A stretch of 9,354 nt of DNA, taken from NCBI GenBank assembly GCA_947628975.1, contig CANRBW010000052.1, forward strand, positions 1-9,354, in the 5' to 3' direction. The translations under genes were made by a program, and so were the position numbers. Shown one piece after another: positions 1 to 4,767 of the stretch (the first letter of the stretch is position 1; each line of letters opens with the position of its first letter). The notes under the pieces were generated by a model. It was not told the DNA's origin, made no database searches, and was given only the letters and a program-made list of their open reading frames with translations. This stretch comes from an uncultured Oscillospiraceae bacterium. Its GTDB lineage: Bacteria; Bacillota; Clostridia; Oscillospirales; Oscillospiraceae.

Positions 1-129
1 ACGCCCACAGCCAGCCCCGAGGCTACGGCTACCCCGACCCCTACGCCTACGCCCAGCCCCTCGGCGGAGCCGTCCCCCGAGGCCACCCCGGAGGTCACAG
101 CGGCCCCCACGCCTACCCCCACGCCCAAG
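1..129 (+). repeat. Direct repeat copy A, Pro/Thr stalk DNA
   Basis: Bases 1-129 match 573-701 at a constant offset of 572 nt. The first 77 bases are identical, and only four mismatches fall in the next 43. The match fades from about base 129. It is a coding repeat within two paralogous lipoprotein genes and may extend left of the window. Confidence 0.9.
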
Positions 130-435
130 CCTACCCTGGAGGCCCAGGTGAATAATCCTGTCCCCAACAACCAGGGTGTAACGGTAAAGAATGACAACCA
201 GCCTACGAATAACACCAATTCCAATCAAAATGTTGTGCTGCCGGTTGAGCCTTCTGAGGATGTGTCGCTTTACGACTACTATGATGAGGTTGGTGTGGCG
301 GAGAATGTCCCTGGTGCTGAGGATGGAAAGGGGCAGAAATTTGACATCACCCCTGTTGAGGATCCTACTGAAAACCACACCGGAGCAGAGATTTATGCAT
401 TCTATGAACAGCTCATTAAGGAGGGATATAAATGA
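1..435 (+). CDS. Pro/Thr-rich lipoprotein paralogue, C-terminal part (5' end outside window)
   Basis: The reading frame is open from the first base to the TGA at 433-435, giving the last 144 residues of a protein whose start lies upstream. About 48 residues of Pro/Thr/Ser/Glu-rich stalk come first, then an Asn/Gln-rich linker and an acidic tail with a DYYDE motif, ending in EQLIKEGYK. The stalk DNA is nearly identical to that of the next gene, and both proteins end with a similar tail (EQLIKEGY here, EELIAGGY there). They are therefore tandem paralogues, and this one probably also begins with a lipoprotein signal peptide, although that part is not visible. Its stop overlaps the next start by 4 nt (ATGA), so the two are translationally coupled. 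The function is unknown. A surface-displayed tip on an extended stalk is inference from composition. Confidence 0.75.
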   Translation, partial: TPTASPEATATPTPTPTPSPSAEPSPEATPEVTAAPTPTPTPKPTLEAQVNNPVPNNQGVTVKNDNQPTNNTNSNQNVVLPVEPSEDVSLYDYYDEVGVAENVPGAEDGKGQKFDITPVEDPTENHTGAEIYAFYEQLIKEGYK

Positions 436-962
436 ATTCAAAACTCTTTAAAAGAATCATTTCGGCGATGCTATGCATCGCCGCTCTCCTTTGCCTTTGC
501 GCTTGCGGTGGGGAGGGGGCGCAGACCCCCAGCCCGGCCCCGGTGGAGACGGCCACTCCCACCGTCCCGGCCACGCCCACAGCCAGCCCCGAGGCTACGG
601 CTACCCCGACCCCTACGCCTACGCCCAGCCCCTCGGCGGAGCCGTCCCCGGAGCCTACCCCGGAGGTCACAGAGGCCCCCACGCCTACCCCCACGCCCAA
701 GGCCACCCCGGCCCCGGTGAACACCCCCGCAGCTACCCCCACGCCCCAGGAGGACGACCAGAGCCTTAACCTCAGCCAGAATGCGCCAAAGGTGGAGACC
801 AAGGTTGTTGACAATGACGACTACTATAACAATCCTGACTGGGCGTCTGAGAAATACGGTACTTGGGATCCGAATGAGGTGGACGGCACCACCAATGTGC
901 ATATAGAGGTCGCCCGTGATATGACGGAAGAGGAACTCATAGCTGGTGGATATGAGGGTTGA
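432..962 (+). CDS. Small Pro/Thr-stalk lipoprotein
   Basis: This 176-residue protein has a type II signal peptide: Lys/Arg near the N-terminus, a hydrophobic stretch at about residues 9-24, and a lipobox LCAC with the lipidated Cys at 25. Residues about 32-110 are a Pro/Thr/Ala/Ser/Glu-rich low-complexity stalk with TPTPTP runs. Residues 111-176 form an acidic, aromatic tail with DDYYNN and a final EELIAGGYEG. The ATG is preceded by AAGGAGGG at 418-425 with a 6-nt gap, and it overlaps the stop of the upstream paralogue. The product is predicted to be anchored on the outer face of the membrane. No catalytic domain is recognisable and no function can be assigned. The next gene in the array survives only as a stub, and the transcript probably ends at the hairpin near 1019. 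Confidence 0.85.
   Translation: MNSKLFKRIISAMLCIAALLCLCACGGEGAQTPSPAPVETATPTVPATPTASPEATATPTPTPTPSPSAEPSPEPTPEVTEAPTPTPTPKATPAPVNTPAATPTPQEDDQSLNLSQNAPKVETKVVDNDDYYNNPDWASEKYGTWDPNEVDGTTNVHIEVARDMTEEELIAGGYEG
573..701 (+). repeat. Direct repeat copy B, Pro/Thr stalk DNA
   Basis: This is the partner of the repeat at the left edge of the window, lying inside the second lipoprotein gene. The flanking sequences, namely the C-terminal tails, are much more diverged than the repeat. That pattern suggests recent duplication or gene conversion limited to the stalk. Confidence 0.9.
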
Positions 963-975
963 AAGGAGCATCATT

Positions 976-1011
976 ATGAAAATATATAAAAGAATTATGG
1001 CCATGCTATAA
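976..1011 (+). pseudogene. Truncated third lipoprotein copy (11-codon stub)
   Basis: A good ribosome binding site (AAAGGAG, 962-968, 7-nt gap) precedes an ATG, and the frame reads MKIYKRIMAML before TAA. This aligns with the start of the preceding lipoprotein (MNSKLFKRIISAML) with one residue missing, and the DNA around AAAAGAAT is also alike. The stub stops just where the hydrophobic core of the signal peptide should begin, and a terminator follows 7 nt later. The simplest reading is a third tandem copy whose body was deleted. A functional leader peptide cannot be excluded. Confidence 0.6.
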
Positions 1012-1018
1012 TAATTTC

Positions 1019-1048
1019 GGCCCCGTCACAGATGTGGCGGGGCCTTTT
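1019..1048 (+). terminator. Rho-independent terminator after the lipoprotein genes
   Basis: An 11-bp stem (GGCCCCGTCAC with GTGGCGGGGCC, one G-T wobble) with a 4-nt AGAT loop is followed by TTTT. It ends the lipoprotein transcription unit before the toxin-antitoxin promoter. Confidence 0.85.
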
Positions 1049-1067
1049 GCATATGCCAAAATATAGG

Positions 1068-1096
1068 TTGATTTTATCCTAGGTCTGGTGTATACT
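1068..1096 (+). promoter_or_regulatory. SigA promoter of the phd-doc operon, with possible operator
   Basis: TTGATT (1068-1073) and TATACT (1091-1096) are separated by exactly 17 nt and lie just upstream of the antitoxin. Short palindromes CCTAGG (1078-1083) and GTATAC (1090-1095) sit in the spacer and over the -10. Phd-type antitoxins repress their own promoters, so these are candidate operator half-sites, but that link is inference. Confidence 0.75.
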
Positions 1097-1114
1097 ATGG
1101 GTGAGGTGATTTTT

Positions 1115-1366
1115 ATGACCGTAGAGACCAGCACCCTTGTGCCCATGACCGAGGCCAACCAGAACTTTTCCAAAGTGACCCGTCTGGTGGACGAGGCGGG
1201 GCTTGCCGTCATTTTGAAGAACAACAAGCCCCGGTATATCGTGGTGGACTTTGAGGAATACGACGCCCTGCAAGCTGCCCGAGCCGCCCGGAGACAGAAG
1301 GTGGAGGCCGCCGCCGACCAGCTTATCGAGGAGAACCTGGACGCCCTTCGGGAGCTGGCGAAATGA
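1115..1366 (+). CDS. phd: Type II antitoxin, Phd/YefM family
   Basis: This 83-residue protein should bind and neutralise the Doc toxin encoded next to it and repress the shared promoter. The N-terminal Phd/YefM fold is recognisable in VPMTEANQNFSKV (about residues 9-21), followed by a strand rich in Val/Ile, NNKPRYIVV, and the family's DFEEYD (about 45-50). The C-terminal third is a charged helix, the usual toxin-binding part. The start at 1115 is preferred over an in-frame ATG at 1097 because AGGTGA (1104-1109) lies 5 nt before it. The stop overlaps the toxin start by 4 nt (ATGA), the usual antitoxin-first, coupled arrangement. Confidence 0.88.
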   Translation: MTVETSTLVPMTEANQNFSKVTRLVDEAGLAVILKNNKPRYIVVDFEEYDALQAARAARRQKVEAAADQLIEENLDALRELAK

Positions 1367-1731
1367 TCTTACTGACTGTGGAAGAAGTCCTCATGCTCCA
1401 CGGCAAGCTCCTGGCGGCCACGGGCGGCTTGCCGGGGCTGCGTGACCGGGGCTTGCTGGAGTCCGCCGTGTTGAGCGTAGAGGCGGGCTTTGAGGACGTG
1501 GAGCAGTACCCAACCGTGGAGGAAAAGGCGGCGCGGCTGGCCTTTGCCCTGATCGCCGACCACCCCTTTGTGGACGGCAACAAGCGGGTGGGGGTGATGA
1601 CCCTGCGGCTCAACGGCGTGGCCTTGCGGTACAGCCAACAAGAGCTGATAGACCTGGGCCTGGCGGCAGCCAGCGGCAAAGCGGGGTACGAGGACATTTT
1701 AGCGTGGTTATTGCGCCATGCGTTCGGTTGA
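1363..1731 (+). CDS. doc: Doc toxin (Fic/Doc family, death-on-curing)
   Basis: This 122-residue protein is close in length to phage P1 Doc, which phosphorylates elongation factor EF-Tu and halts translation. The Fic/Doc active-site motif HPFVDGNKR spans residues 67-75 with the key His67. It has NKR in place of the GNGR ending of AMP-transferring Fic proteins, which is the Doc form and argues for kinase rather than AMPylation activity. The early LHGKLLAATGG and RDRGLLESAV stretches are also typical of Doc. It overlaps the antitoxin by 4 nt and depends on its translation. No key residue seems missing, so the toxin looks intact. The pair probably stabilises the mobile element whose end lies just downstream. 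Confidence 0.92.
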   Translation: MILLTVEEVLMLHGKLLAATGGLPGLRDRGLLESAVLSVEAGFEDVEQYPTVEEKAARLAFALIADHPFVDGNKRVGVMTLRLNGVALRYSQQELIDLGLAAASGKAGYEDILAWLLRHAFG

Positions 1732-1804
1732 TGACCAGGGCCAGCAGAAACCAACTGCACGGCCCAGCCGGGTGTTTCGCCCGTCCTCTTTGAATTTTGT
1801 GGTG

Positions 1805-1833
1805 TTGCAAAGGGGCGGGGAATGAGGTATAAT
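1805..1833 (+). promoter_or_regulatory. Strong outward-facing SigA promoter
   Basis: TTGCAA (1805-1810) and TATAAT (1828-1833) are spaced by 17 nt, close to ideal. The predicted start near 1840 reads rightwards over the tRNA fragment and into a strong terminator, with no protein gene in between. The role is unclear. It may act only in a circular form of the element. Confidence 0.7.
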
Positions 1834-1883
1834 CTAGTTGGCCGGAATGTCTAAAGTGCTGGAATTGCAAGGGTTTGACGCCT

Positions 1884-1928
1884 TTGGTAAGGATGAGGTC
1901 GGCAGTTCGAATCTGCCCAGCAGCTCCA
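1884..1928 (+). other. tRNA-Thr(GGT) 3' fragment, attR-like attachment site
   Basis: The bases fit a tRNA from position 32 to the 3' end: anticodon loop TTGGTAA (1884-1890, anticodon GGT), 3' strand of the anticodon stem GGATG, variable region AGGTC, T stem GGCAG/CTGCC with loop TTCGAAT, acceptor strand CAGCAGC, discriminator T and encoded CCA. No matching acceptor 5' strand (GCTGCTG) or D arm exists upstream, and the 5' side of the anticodon stem is mismatched. It is therefore a fragment, not a working tRNA. Tyrosine recombinases often cross over in the anticodon loop, and the 3' duplicate then marks the far end of the element. The native terminator follows, so the element should lie to the left. 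Confidence 0.75.
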
Positions 1929-1930
1929 GA

Positions 1931-1964
1931 AGAGCCCCGAAGTCGTAAGACTTCGGGGCTCTTT
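1931..1964 (+). terminator. Terminator of the original tRNA locus
   Basis: A perfect 14-bp stem (AGAGCCCCGAAGTC and its complement) with a GTAA loop starts 3 nt after the tRNA CCA end. The T run is only TTT. It is almost certainly the native tRNA terminator. Confidence 0.8.
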
Positions 1965-1988
1965 GCTGTGTACTGGCTCAAATTGTGA

Positions 1989-2030
1989 GGGTCACGGTGC
2001 GGGTCAGATGCGTGACCCACACCGTGACCC
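1989..2030. repeat. 18-bp imperfect inverted repeat
   Basis: Arms 1989-2006 and 2013-2030 pair at 17 of 18 positions (C2000 faces A2019) around the 6-nt loop GATGCG. The right arm overlaps a tandem 12-bp direct repeat, CGTGACCCACAC twice, at 2011-2034. The rest of the gap 1965-2255 has a short hairpin at 2070-2084 and promoter-like sequences, with no supported gene. Confidence 0.8.
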
Positions 2031-2102
2031 ACACGGGGCGGAGAGGGCGGTGGACGTGTCGGGCCCTGCCGGCGGTATCCGCCGCTTTCTTTGGGTTTTC
2101 CC

Positions 2103-2131
2103 TTGATTTTTTCGTTAAAATGTGGTATTCT
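2103..2131 (+). promoter_or_regulatory. Candidate promoter for the DUF2798-like gene
   Basis: TTGATT (2103-2108) and TATTCT (2126-2131) are 17 nt apart in an AT-rich patch. A second candidate is TTGACA at 2160-2165 with a weak TAAATC 18 nt on, and a third -10-like TATGAT lies at 2201-2206. Any of them could drive the membrane protein gene. Confidence 0.5.
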
Positions 2132-2255
2132 GTCCCTTGCAAAATTGAATAGGCGCATATTGACACACGTAGTGCTTGGCACGTAAATCTGATCACAGAG
2201 TATGATTTGCCGCCGGCCCCGTGTGTTTTTTTGCGCGAAAAATGGAGGAGATACC

Positions 2256-2828
2256 ATGCCAAAGAATCAAGCCCAGAGGATGGTGTTCGCCCTGATCACC
2301 GTCCTCATCACTGTCCACGCCTATGTGTTTTACAGCCTCTATGTGGTCAACGGCGCGGCCCTGATGGAGCTGAACCAGACCACCGGCGTCCTGGCGGCGC
2401 TGGAAAAACAGGGCGGCGTCTACCTGTGCGGCGCGTATCTGCCCATCTGGGCCTGCGTGGCTGTGGAGTTCTGCCTGGCCTACCTCCTGGAGAACCTGCT
2501 GGGCAGCCCTCTCTCCTTCCGGCTGGCCCGCCGGGTGTTCGACCCCGCCGAGACCCACCCCATGCTCTTTGAGACCGCTGTGATCTGCGCCACGGTGGGG
2601 ATCATGTGCCCGGCCATGAGCTTTCTCGCCGCGTTCCTCTACTACCCGTACTACCTGGGCTTCCACCCGGTCACCCTGCTGGCCAACTGGCTGAAGCTGG
2701 TCTGCCTCAACTTCCCCTTCGCCTTCTTCAGCCAGCTGTTTTTCATCCAGCCCGCGGTGCGGGCCATCTTCAGGGCCCTCTTCCGCGAAAAGACCCGTGA
2801 GGGAGAGGAGCTTTCCGCGGGGCGGTGA
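2256..2828 (+). CDS. Four-helix membrane protein, DUF2798-like
   Basis: This 190-residue integral membrane protein has hydrophobic segments at about 8-30, 55-76, 102-130 and 145-170. It looks like two repeats of a two-helix unit: MVFALITVLITVHAYVFY starts the first half, and FETAVICATVGIMCPAMSF the second. Each unit ends with a basic cytoplasmic stretch (RLARRVF, AVRAIFRALF). This agrees with my memory of the DUF2798 family, for which no function is established. The start at 2256 is chosen because GGAGGAG lies 6-11 nt before it. The frame stays open upstream to 2202, but without a ribosome binding site. It stands alone with no operon partner. A possible terminator follows. Confidence 0.75.
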   Translation: MPKNQAQRMVFALITVLITVHAYVFYSLYVVNGAALMELNQTTGVLAALEKQGGVYLCGAYLPIWACVAVEFCLAYLLENLLGSPLSFRLARRVFDPAETHPMLFETAVICATVGIMCPAMSFLAAFLYYPYYLGFHPVTLLANWLKLVCLNFPFAFFSQLFFIQPAVRAIFRALFREKTREGEELSAGR

Positions 2829-2859
2829 GCCGGGGAGACCGGGCGCGAACAGGCGCAAA

Positions 2860-2887
2860 GGCCCCGGAACCGCGTCGCTCCGGGGCT
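2860..2887 (+). terminator. Possible terminator after the DUF2798-like gene
   Basis: GCCCCGGA (2861-2868) pairs with TCCGGGGC (2879-2886) around a 10-nt loop, with a G-T pair outside. The T run is poor (CTTTCC a few bases on). The stem resembles those at 1931 and 4737. Confidence 0.5.
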
Positions 2888-2964
2888 CGCGCTTTCCTCG
2901 ACCGGGTCAAACTGGAGAGGGGCGGACAGGGAAGGGCCGGGGGCGGGGGTGAAGCCGCCTGCTC

Positions 2965-3240
2965 GGCCGCCTCCAGCAATTTGACATCAAGGCCGTGGCC
3001 GATCCTGTCTACATCATTTTCTCCAACAAACTACCTGATGCCCAAGCGCCCGTGCCTCCCCGGCCCTTTTCCTTACGTTCACGGTTGGTCGATCCGGTCT
3101 TGGGATCTATATAGTCCATGTCGATCTTTTTGAGGAGGCATTTACGTCCATCGAGTTCTCCCTATGGCTTCGATTGTCAAGCCGAGTTTTTCGCGGGCCT
3201 CCGCTATCGACTTGATCTGCCAGATCAGTTTGAATGAGCG
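2965..3240 (-). pseudogene. Decayed minus-strand coding remnant, possibly a nuclease-toxin fragment
   Basis: Read leftwards, protein-like text appears in three frames in turn. One frame (3240-3142) contains FKLIWQIKSIAEAREKLGL. A second (3161-3009) contains KKIDMDYIDPKTGSTNRER. A third, near 3025-2965, contains DVDRIGHGLDVKLLEAAE. Each is cut by stops, as expected for a frameshifted old gene. The DYIDPKTGxTNRER stretch resembles what I recall from HNH/LHH-type toxin nucleases of polymorphic toxin systems, but the LHH motif itself is not seen. GC content is visibly lower than in the neighbours. The assignment is weak, and coincidence is possible. Confidence 0.3.
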
Positions 3241-3487
3241 TTAAATAGCATTAGAATTTTAATAGTACGACCATATTGGTGTCAACGCCCTCAGGATTTT
3301 TGTGATCATGGGGGAACGAAAGACTGAATGAGAGGTCGGCCAAAAGGAAGATCGTGACGACACGGCAGGGAATTCTTGGCCATGGGCTTGGCTGTTTCAG
3401 GAGAGTTGGGCGGGGTTCAGACGGATCTCAGCCCGGGTGGCGACGCGGTTTGATCTTACACAGACCCGTGCGGGGAAACTCGGAAAA
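3241..3487. other. Low-GC gap without a supported gene
   Basis: AT-rich sequence near 3240-3320 grades into GC-rich DNA. Frames in it are short or are antisense artefacts. A minus-strand fragment DHKNPEGVDTNMVVLL lies near 3309-3262 and may belong to the same decayed locus. I see no RNA gene or clear promoter. Confidence 0.4.
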
Positions 3488-3526
3488 GGCCCGCGGGGCC
3501 GCGGCTTTGCCGCGGCCCCGCGGGCC
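3484..3526 (-). terminator. Terminator of the secreted-protein gene
   Basis: A perfect 18-bp GC stem (3488-3505 with 3509-3526) has a 3-nt loop. On the minus strand it is followed by TTTTCC (3487-3482). It lies about 77 nt past the stop at 3603. A second hairpin, GGGCGCC/GGCGCCC at 3543-3561, lies between. Confidence 0.8.
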
Positions 3527-3602
3527 TGAAGGGCCGTTGTCTGGGCGCCTCAGCGGCGCCCTTTGGGTGGGCTCGGAGGCGCCACTTTTGGGAGGCGCTG
3601 GG

Positions 3603-4058
3603 TCAGAACCGGTATGTGTAGGTGGCGGATACGTCTTTTTCGGTGCACATGGAGCTGACGCGAAGGAAATACTCCTCGCCCTCGATCAGGCCGGTATACT
3701 GCTGCTCCACGCCGAAGAGGGCCTCCCGCGCGGGCTCCACCGGGACCGGCTCGGCCCCCGCGCCGCCCAGCCGCCAGAGGCGGAAGTGGTAGGCGTCGCC
3801 GGCGGCGTTGTTCCAGTCGACGGTCCAGCGCAGGGTATCGCCCGCCGCGGTGAAGCGGAACAGGATGAGGCCCGTGCGGCCGGAGCCGTCGTTGTAGGGC
3901 ATCGTGACCTTGCCCGCCGTGGCGCTGGCCGCCGGCTCCGCCTCGGTGAGCGCCCCCGCGTAACGCTCAGGCGTGCGGCCGGGGACGGCCGGATCGGCGG
4001 CGAGGGCGGAAACGGACAGGGCCAGGAGGGCGCTGACGGCGCACAGGAATCGCTTCAT
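3603..4058 (-). CDS. Secreted small protein, unknown family
   Basis: This 151-residue protein begins with a Sec signal peptide: MKR, then a hydrophobic core CAVSALLALSVSALA, with likely cleavage near Ala20-Ala21. The mature part is about 130 residues with alternating strand-like segments, such as LRWTVDWNN, YHFRLWRL and YFLRVSS, ending in YTYRF. This suggests a small beta-sandwich. A single Cys (138) remains after cleavage, so no internal disulphide is likely. The frame is open further upstream to 4319, but the start at 4058 is chosen for its signal peptide and the AAAGGAG placed 8 nt before it. It has its own promoter and terminator and is divergent from the small membrane protein gene. I do not recognise the family. 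Confidence 0.75.
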   Translation of the reverse strand: MKRFLCAVSALLALSVSALAADPAVPGRTPERYAGALTEAEPAASATAGKVTMPYNDGSGRTGLILFRFTAAGDTLRWTVDWNNAAGDAYHFRLWRLGGAGAEPVPVEPAREALFGVEQQYTGLIEGEEYFLRVSSMCTEKDVSATYTYRF

Positions 4059-4139
4059 TTTGAACGCTCCTTTCCAGATGGCCGCGGGGAGGTGCCGCCG
4101 CGGCGAGGGGATCGCGCCCCGCGGAGACGGGGCACTACC

Positions 4140-4168
4140 TCTATAACGACGGATCCGCCAAAACGCAA
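4140..4168 (-). promoter_or_regulatory. SigA promoter of the secreted-protein gene
   Basis: On the minus strand, TTGCGT (4168-4163) and TATAGA (4145-4140) are 17 nt apart. The leader of about 75 nt contains inverted arms CCGCGGGG (4082-4089) and CCCCGCGG (4117-4124), which could form an mRNA stem upstream of the ribosome binding site. Confidence 0.65.
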
Positions 4169-4362
4169 CACGGTTTCGAAAAAAATTCGCGCGGAGCGCC
4201 GCGGACGGGGGCACGGCAGTTCTTCCGTCAAAGCCGGCGGCGCGGGAAATGCCGGCGGCCGCCGTGGTCGTGGAGCCGGGCGAAAAATGCAGATTGCATT
4301 TTGGGCCGGGCTGTGCCATGATGGCGGTGGGCTTTTGTGATTTTCTGGAAAAACGCCCAGGC

Positions 4363-4400
4363 GGGGCCGGCGCCGCCGGGGGGGGCCGGCACCGCCGGGG
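4363..4400 (+). repeat. Tandem 19-bp GC-rich repeat
   Basis: GGGGCCGGCGCCGCCGGGG at 4363-4381 is followed at once by the same sequence with one change (G to A) at 4382-4400. It lies 68 nt before the small membrane protein gene, in the divergent gap 4059-4467. Confidence 0.85.
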
Positions 4401-4413
4401 GAAGGGAAACGGA

Positions 4414-4435
4414 TATAAAAGCGTCTGCTTTTATA
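4414..4435. promoter_or_regulatory. AT-rich inverted repeat upstream of the small membrane protein
   Basis: TATAAAAGC (4414-4422) and GCTTTTATA (4427-4435) are perfect 9-bp arms around GTCT. The site holds both -10-like motifs in the gap (TATAAA, TATAGA), so it could be an operator over the promoter or a leader hairpin. No good -35 was found. Confidence 0.55.
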
Positions 4436-4467
4436 GATAAGAATCATTTTTACAGGAGGAAAAGACC

Positions 4468-4662
4468 ATGAGTATTTCGGACAAGATAAGGGTCGTGCTG
4501 AGCATCGTGGCGGCGGCCGGGCTGTTCGGCGTGAGCTTCGTGGTGACCAACAACGAGGCGCTGCCCCTGCCGGCCCGCATCGCGGTGGACGTGCTGTCGG
4601 TGCTGAACCTGGTGTGCACCATCGTGACCGCGCAGGAGCTGGTCAAGAAGGGCAAAAAGTGA
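4468..4662 (+). CDS. Small two-helix membrane protein
   Basis: This 64-residue protein has two hydrophobic segments, about residues 8-26 and 36-56, joined by a short TNNEALPLPAR loop, with a Lys-rich tail (KKGKK). By the positive-inside rule both ends should face the cytoplasm. A strong AGGAGG (4454-4459) lies 8 nt before the ATG, and a clear terminator follows the stop, so it is a genuine monocistronic small gene. No known family is recognised. A holin-like or small regulatory membrane peptide are possibilities without direct support. Confidence 0.75.
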   Translation: MSISDKIRVVLSIVAAAGLFGVSFVVTNNEALPLPARIAVDVLSVLNLVCTIVTAQELVKKGKK

Positions 4663-4674
4663 CAAAGAGAGCGG

Positions 4675-4704
4675 GGAGGCGGCGCTGAGCCGCCTCCTTT
4701 TTTT
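4675..4704 (+). terminator. Terminator of the small membrane protein gene
   Basis: A 9-bp stem GGAGGCGGC/GCCGCCTCC with loop GCTGA is followed by seven T residues, 12 nt after the stop codon. Confidence 0.92.
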
Positions 4705-4731
4705 GTCCCGCGGCCGGGGCGGCGGAGACGC

Positions 4732-4766
4732 AAAAGGCCCCGAAGTCTCACGGCTTCGGGGCTCCT
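4732..4766 (-). terminator. Terminator of the TetR gene
   Basis: The stem GCCCCGAAG (4737-4745) with CTTCGGGGC (4754-4762) is extended by a wobble and a C-G pair around loop TCAC. On the minus strand it is followed by TTTT (4735-4732), and it begins right after the tetR stop codon. It may work in both directions. Confidence 0.85.
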
Positions 4767-4767
4767 T

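Noticed and set aside
1..720. CRISPR-like or minisatellite array in the repeat region
   Set aside because: There are only two long copies 572 nt apart plus short Pro/Thr codon runs, with no regular spacers. It is explained by gene duplication.
471..1004. Minus-strand frames opposite the lipoprotein stalk
   Set aside because: Low-complexity Pro/Thr coding DNA leaves the other frames free of stops. The plus frame has a signal peptide, lipobox and ribosome binding site.
1840..1928. A complete tRNA-Thr gene driven by the promoter at 1805
   Set aside because: There is no D arm and no acceptor 5' strand, and the anticodon stem has a C-A mismatch and wobbles. Only the 3' half fits a tRNA.
1610..2257. 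Minus-strand open frame containing GAAGQIRTADL
   Set aside because: That peptide is the translation of the complementary strand of a tRNA 3' end, a common database artefact. The frame also crosses the terminator, the palindrome and the doc gene.
2825..3133. Plus-strand open frame after the DUF2798-like gene
   Set aside because: It overlaps that gene's stop and a terminator-like hairpin, has no ribosome binding site and shows no recognisable protein text.
3354..4340. A long plus-strand open frame (328 codons)
   Set aside because: It lies antisense to the secreted-protein gene, its signal peptide and its promoter, has no ribosome binding site and encodes Gly/Arg/Ala-rich text typical of high-GC antisense frames.
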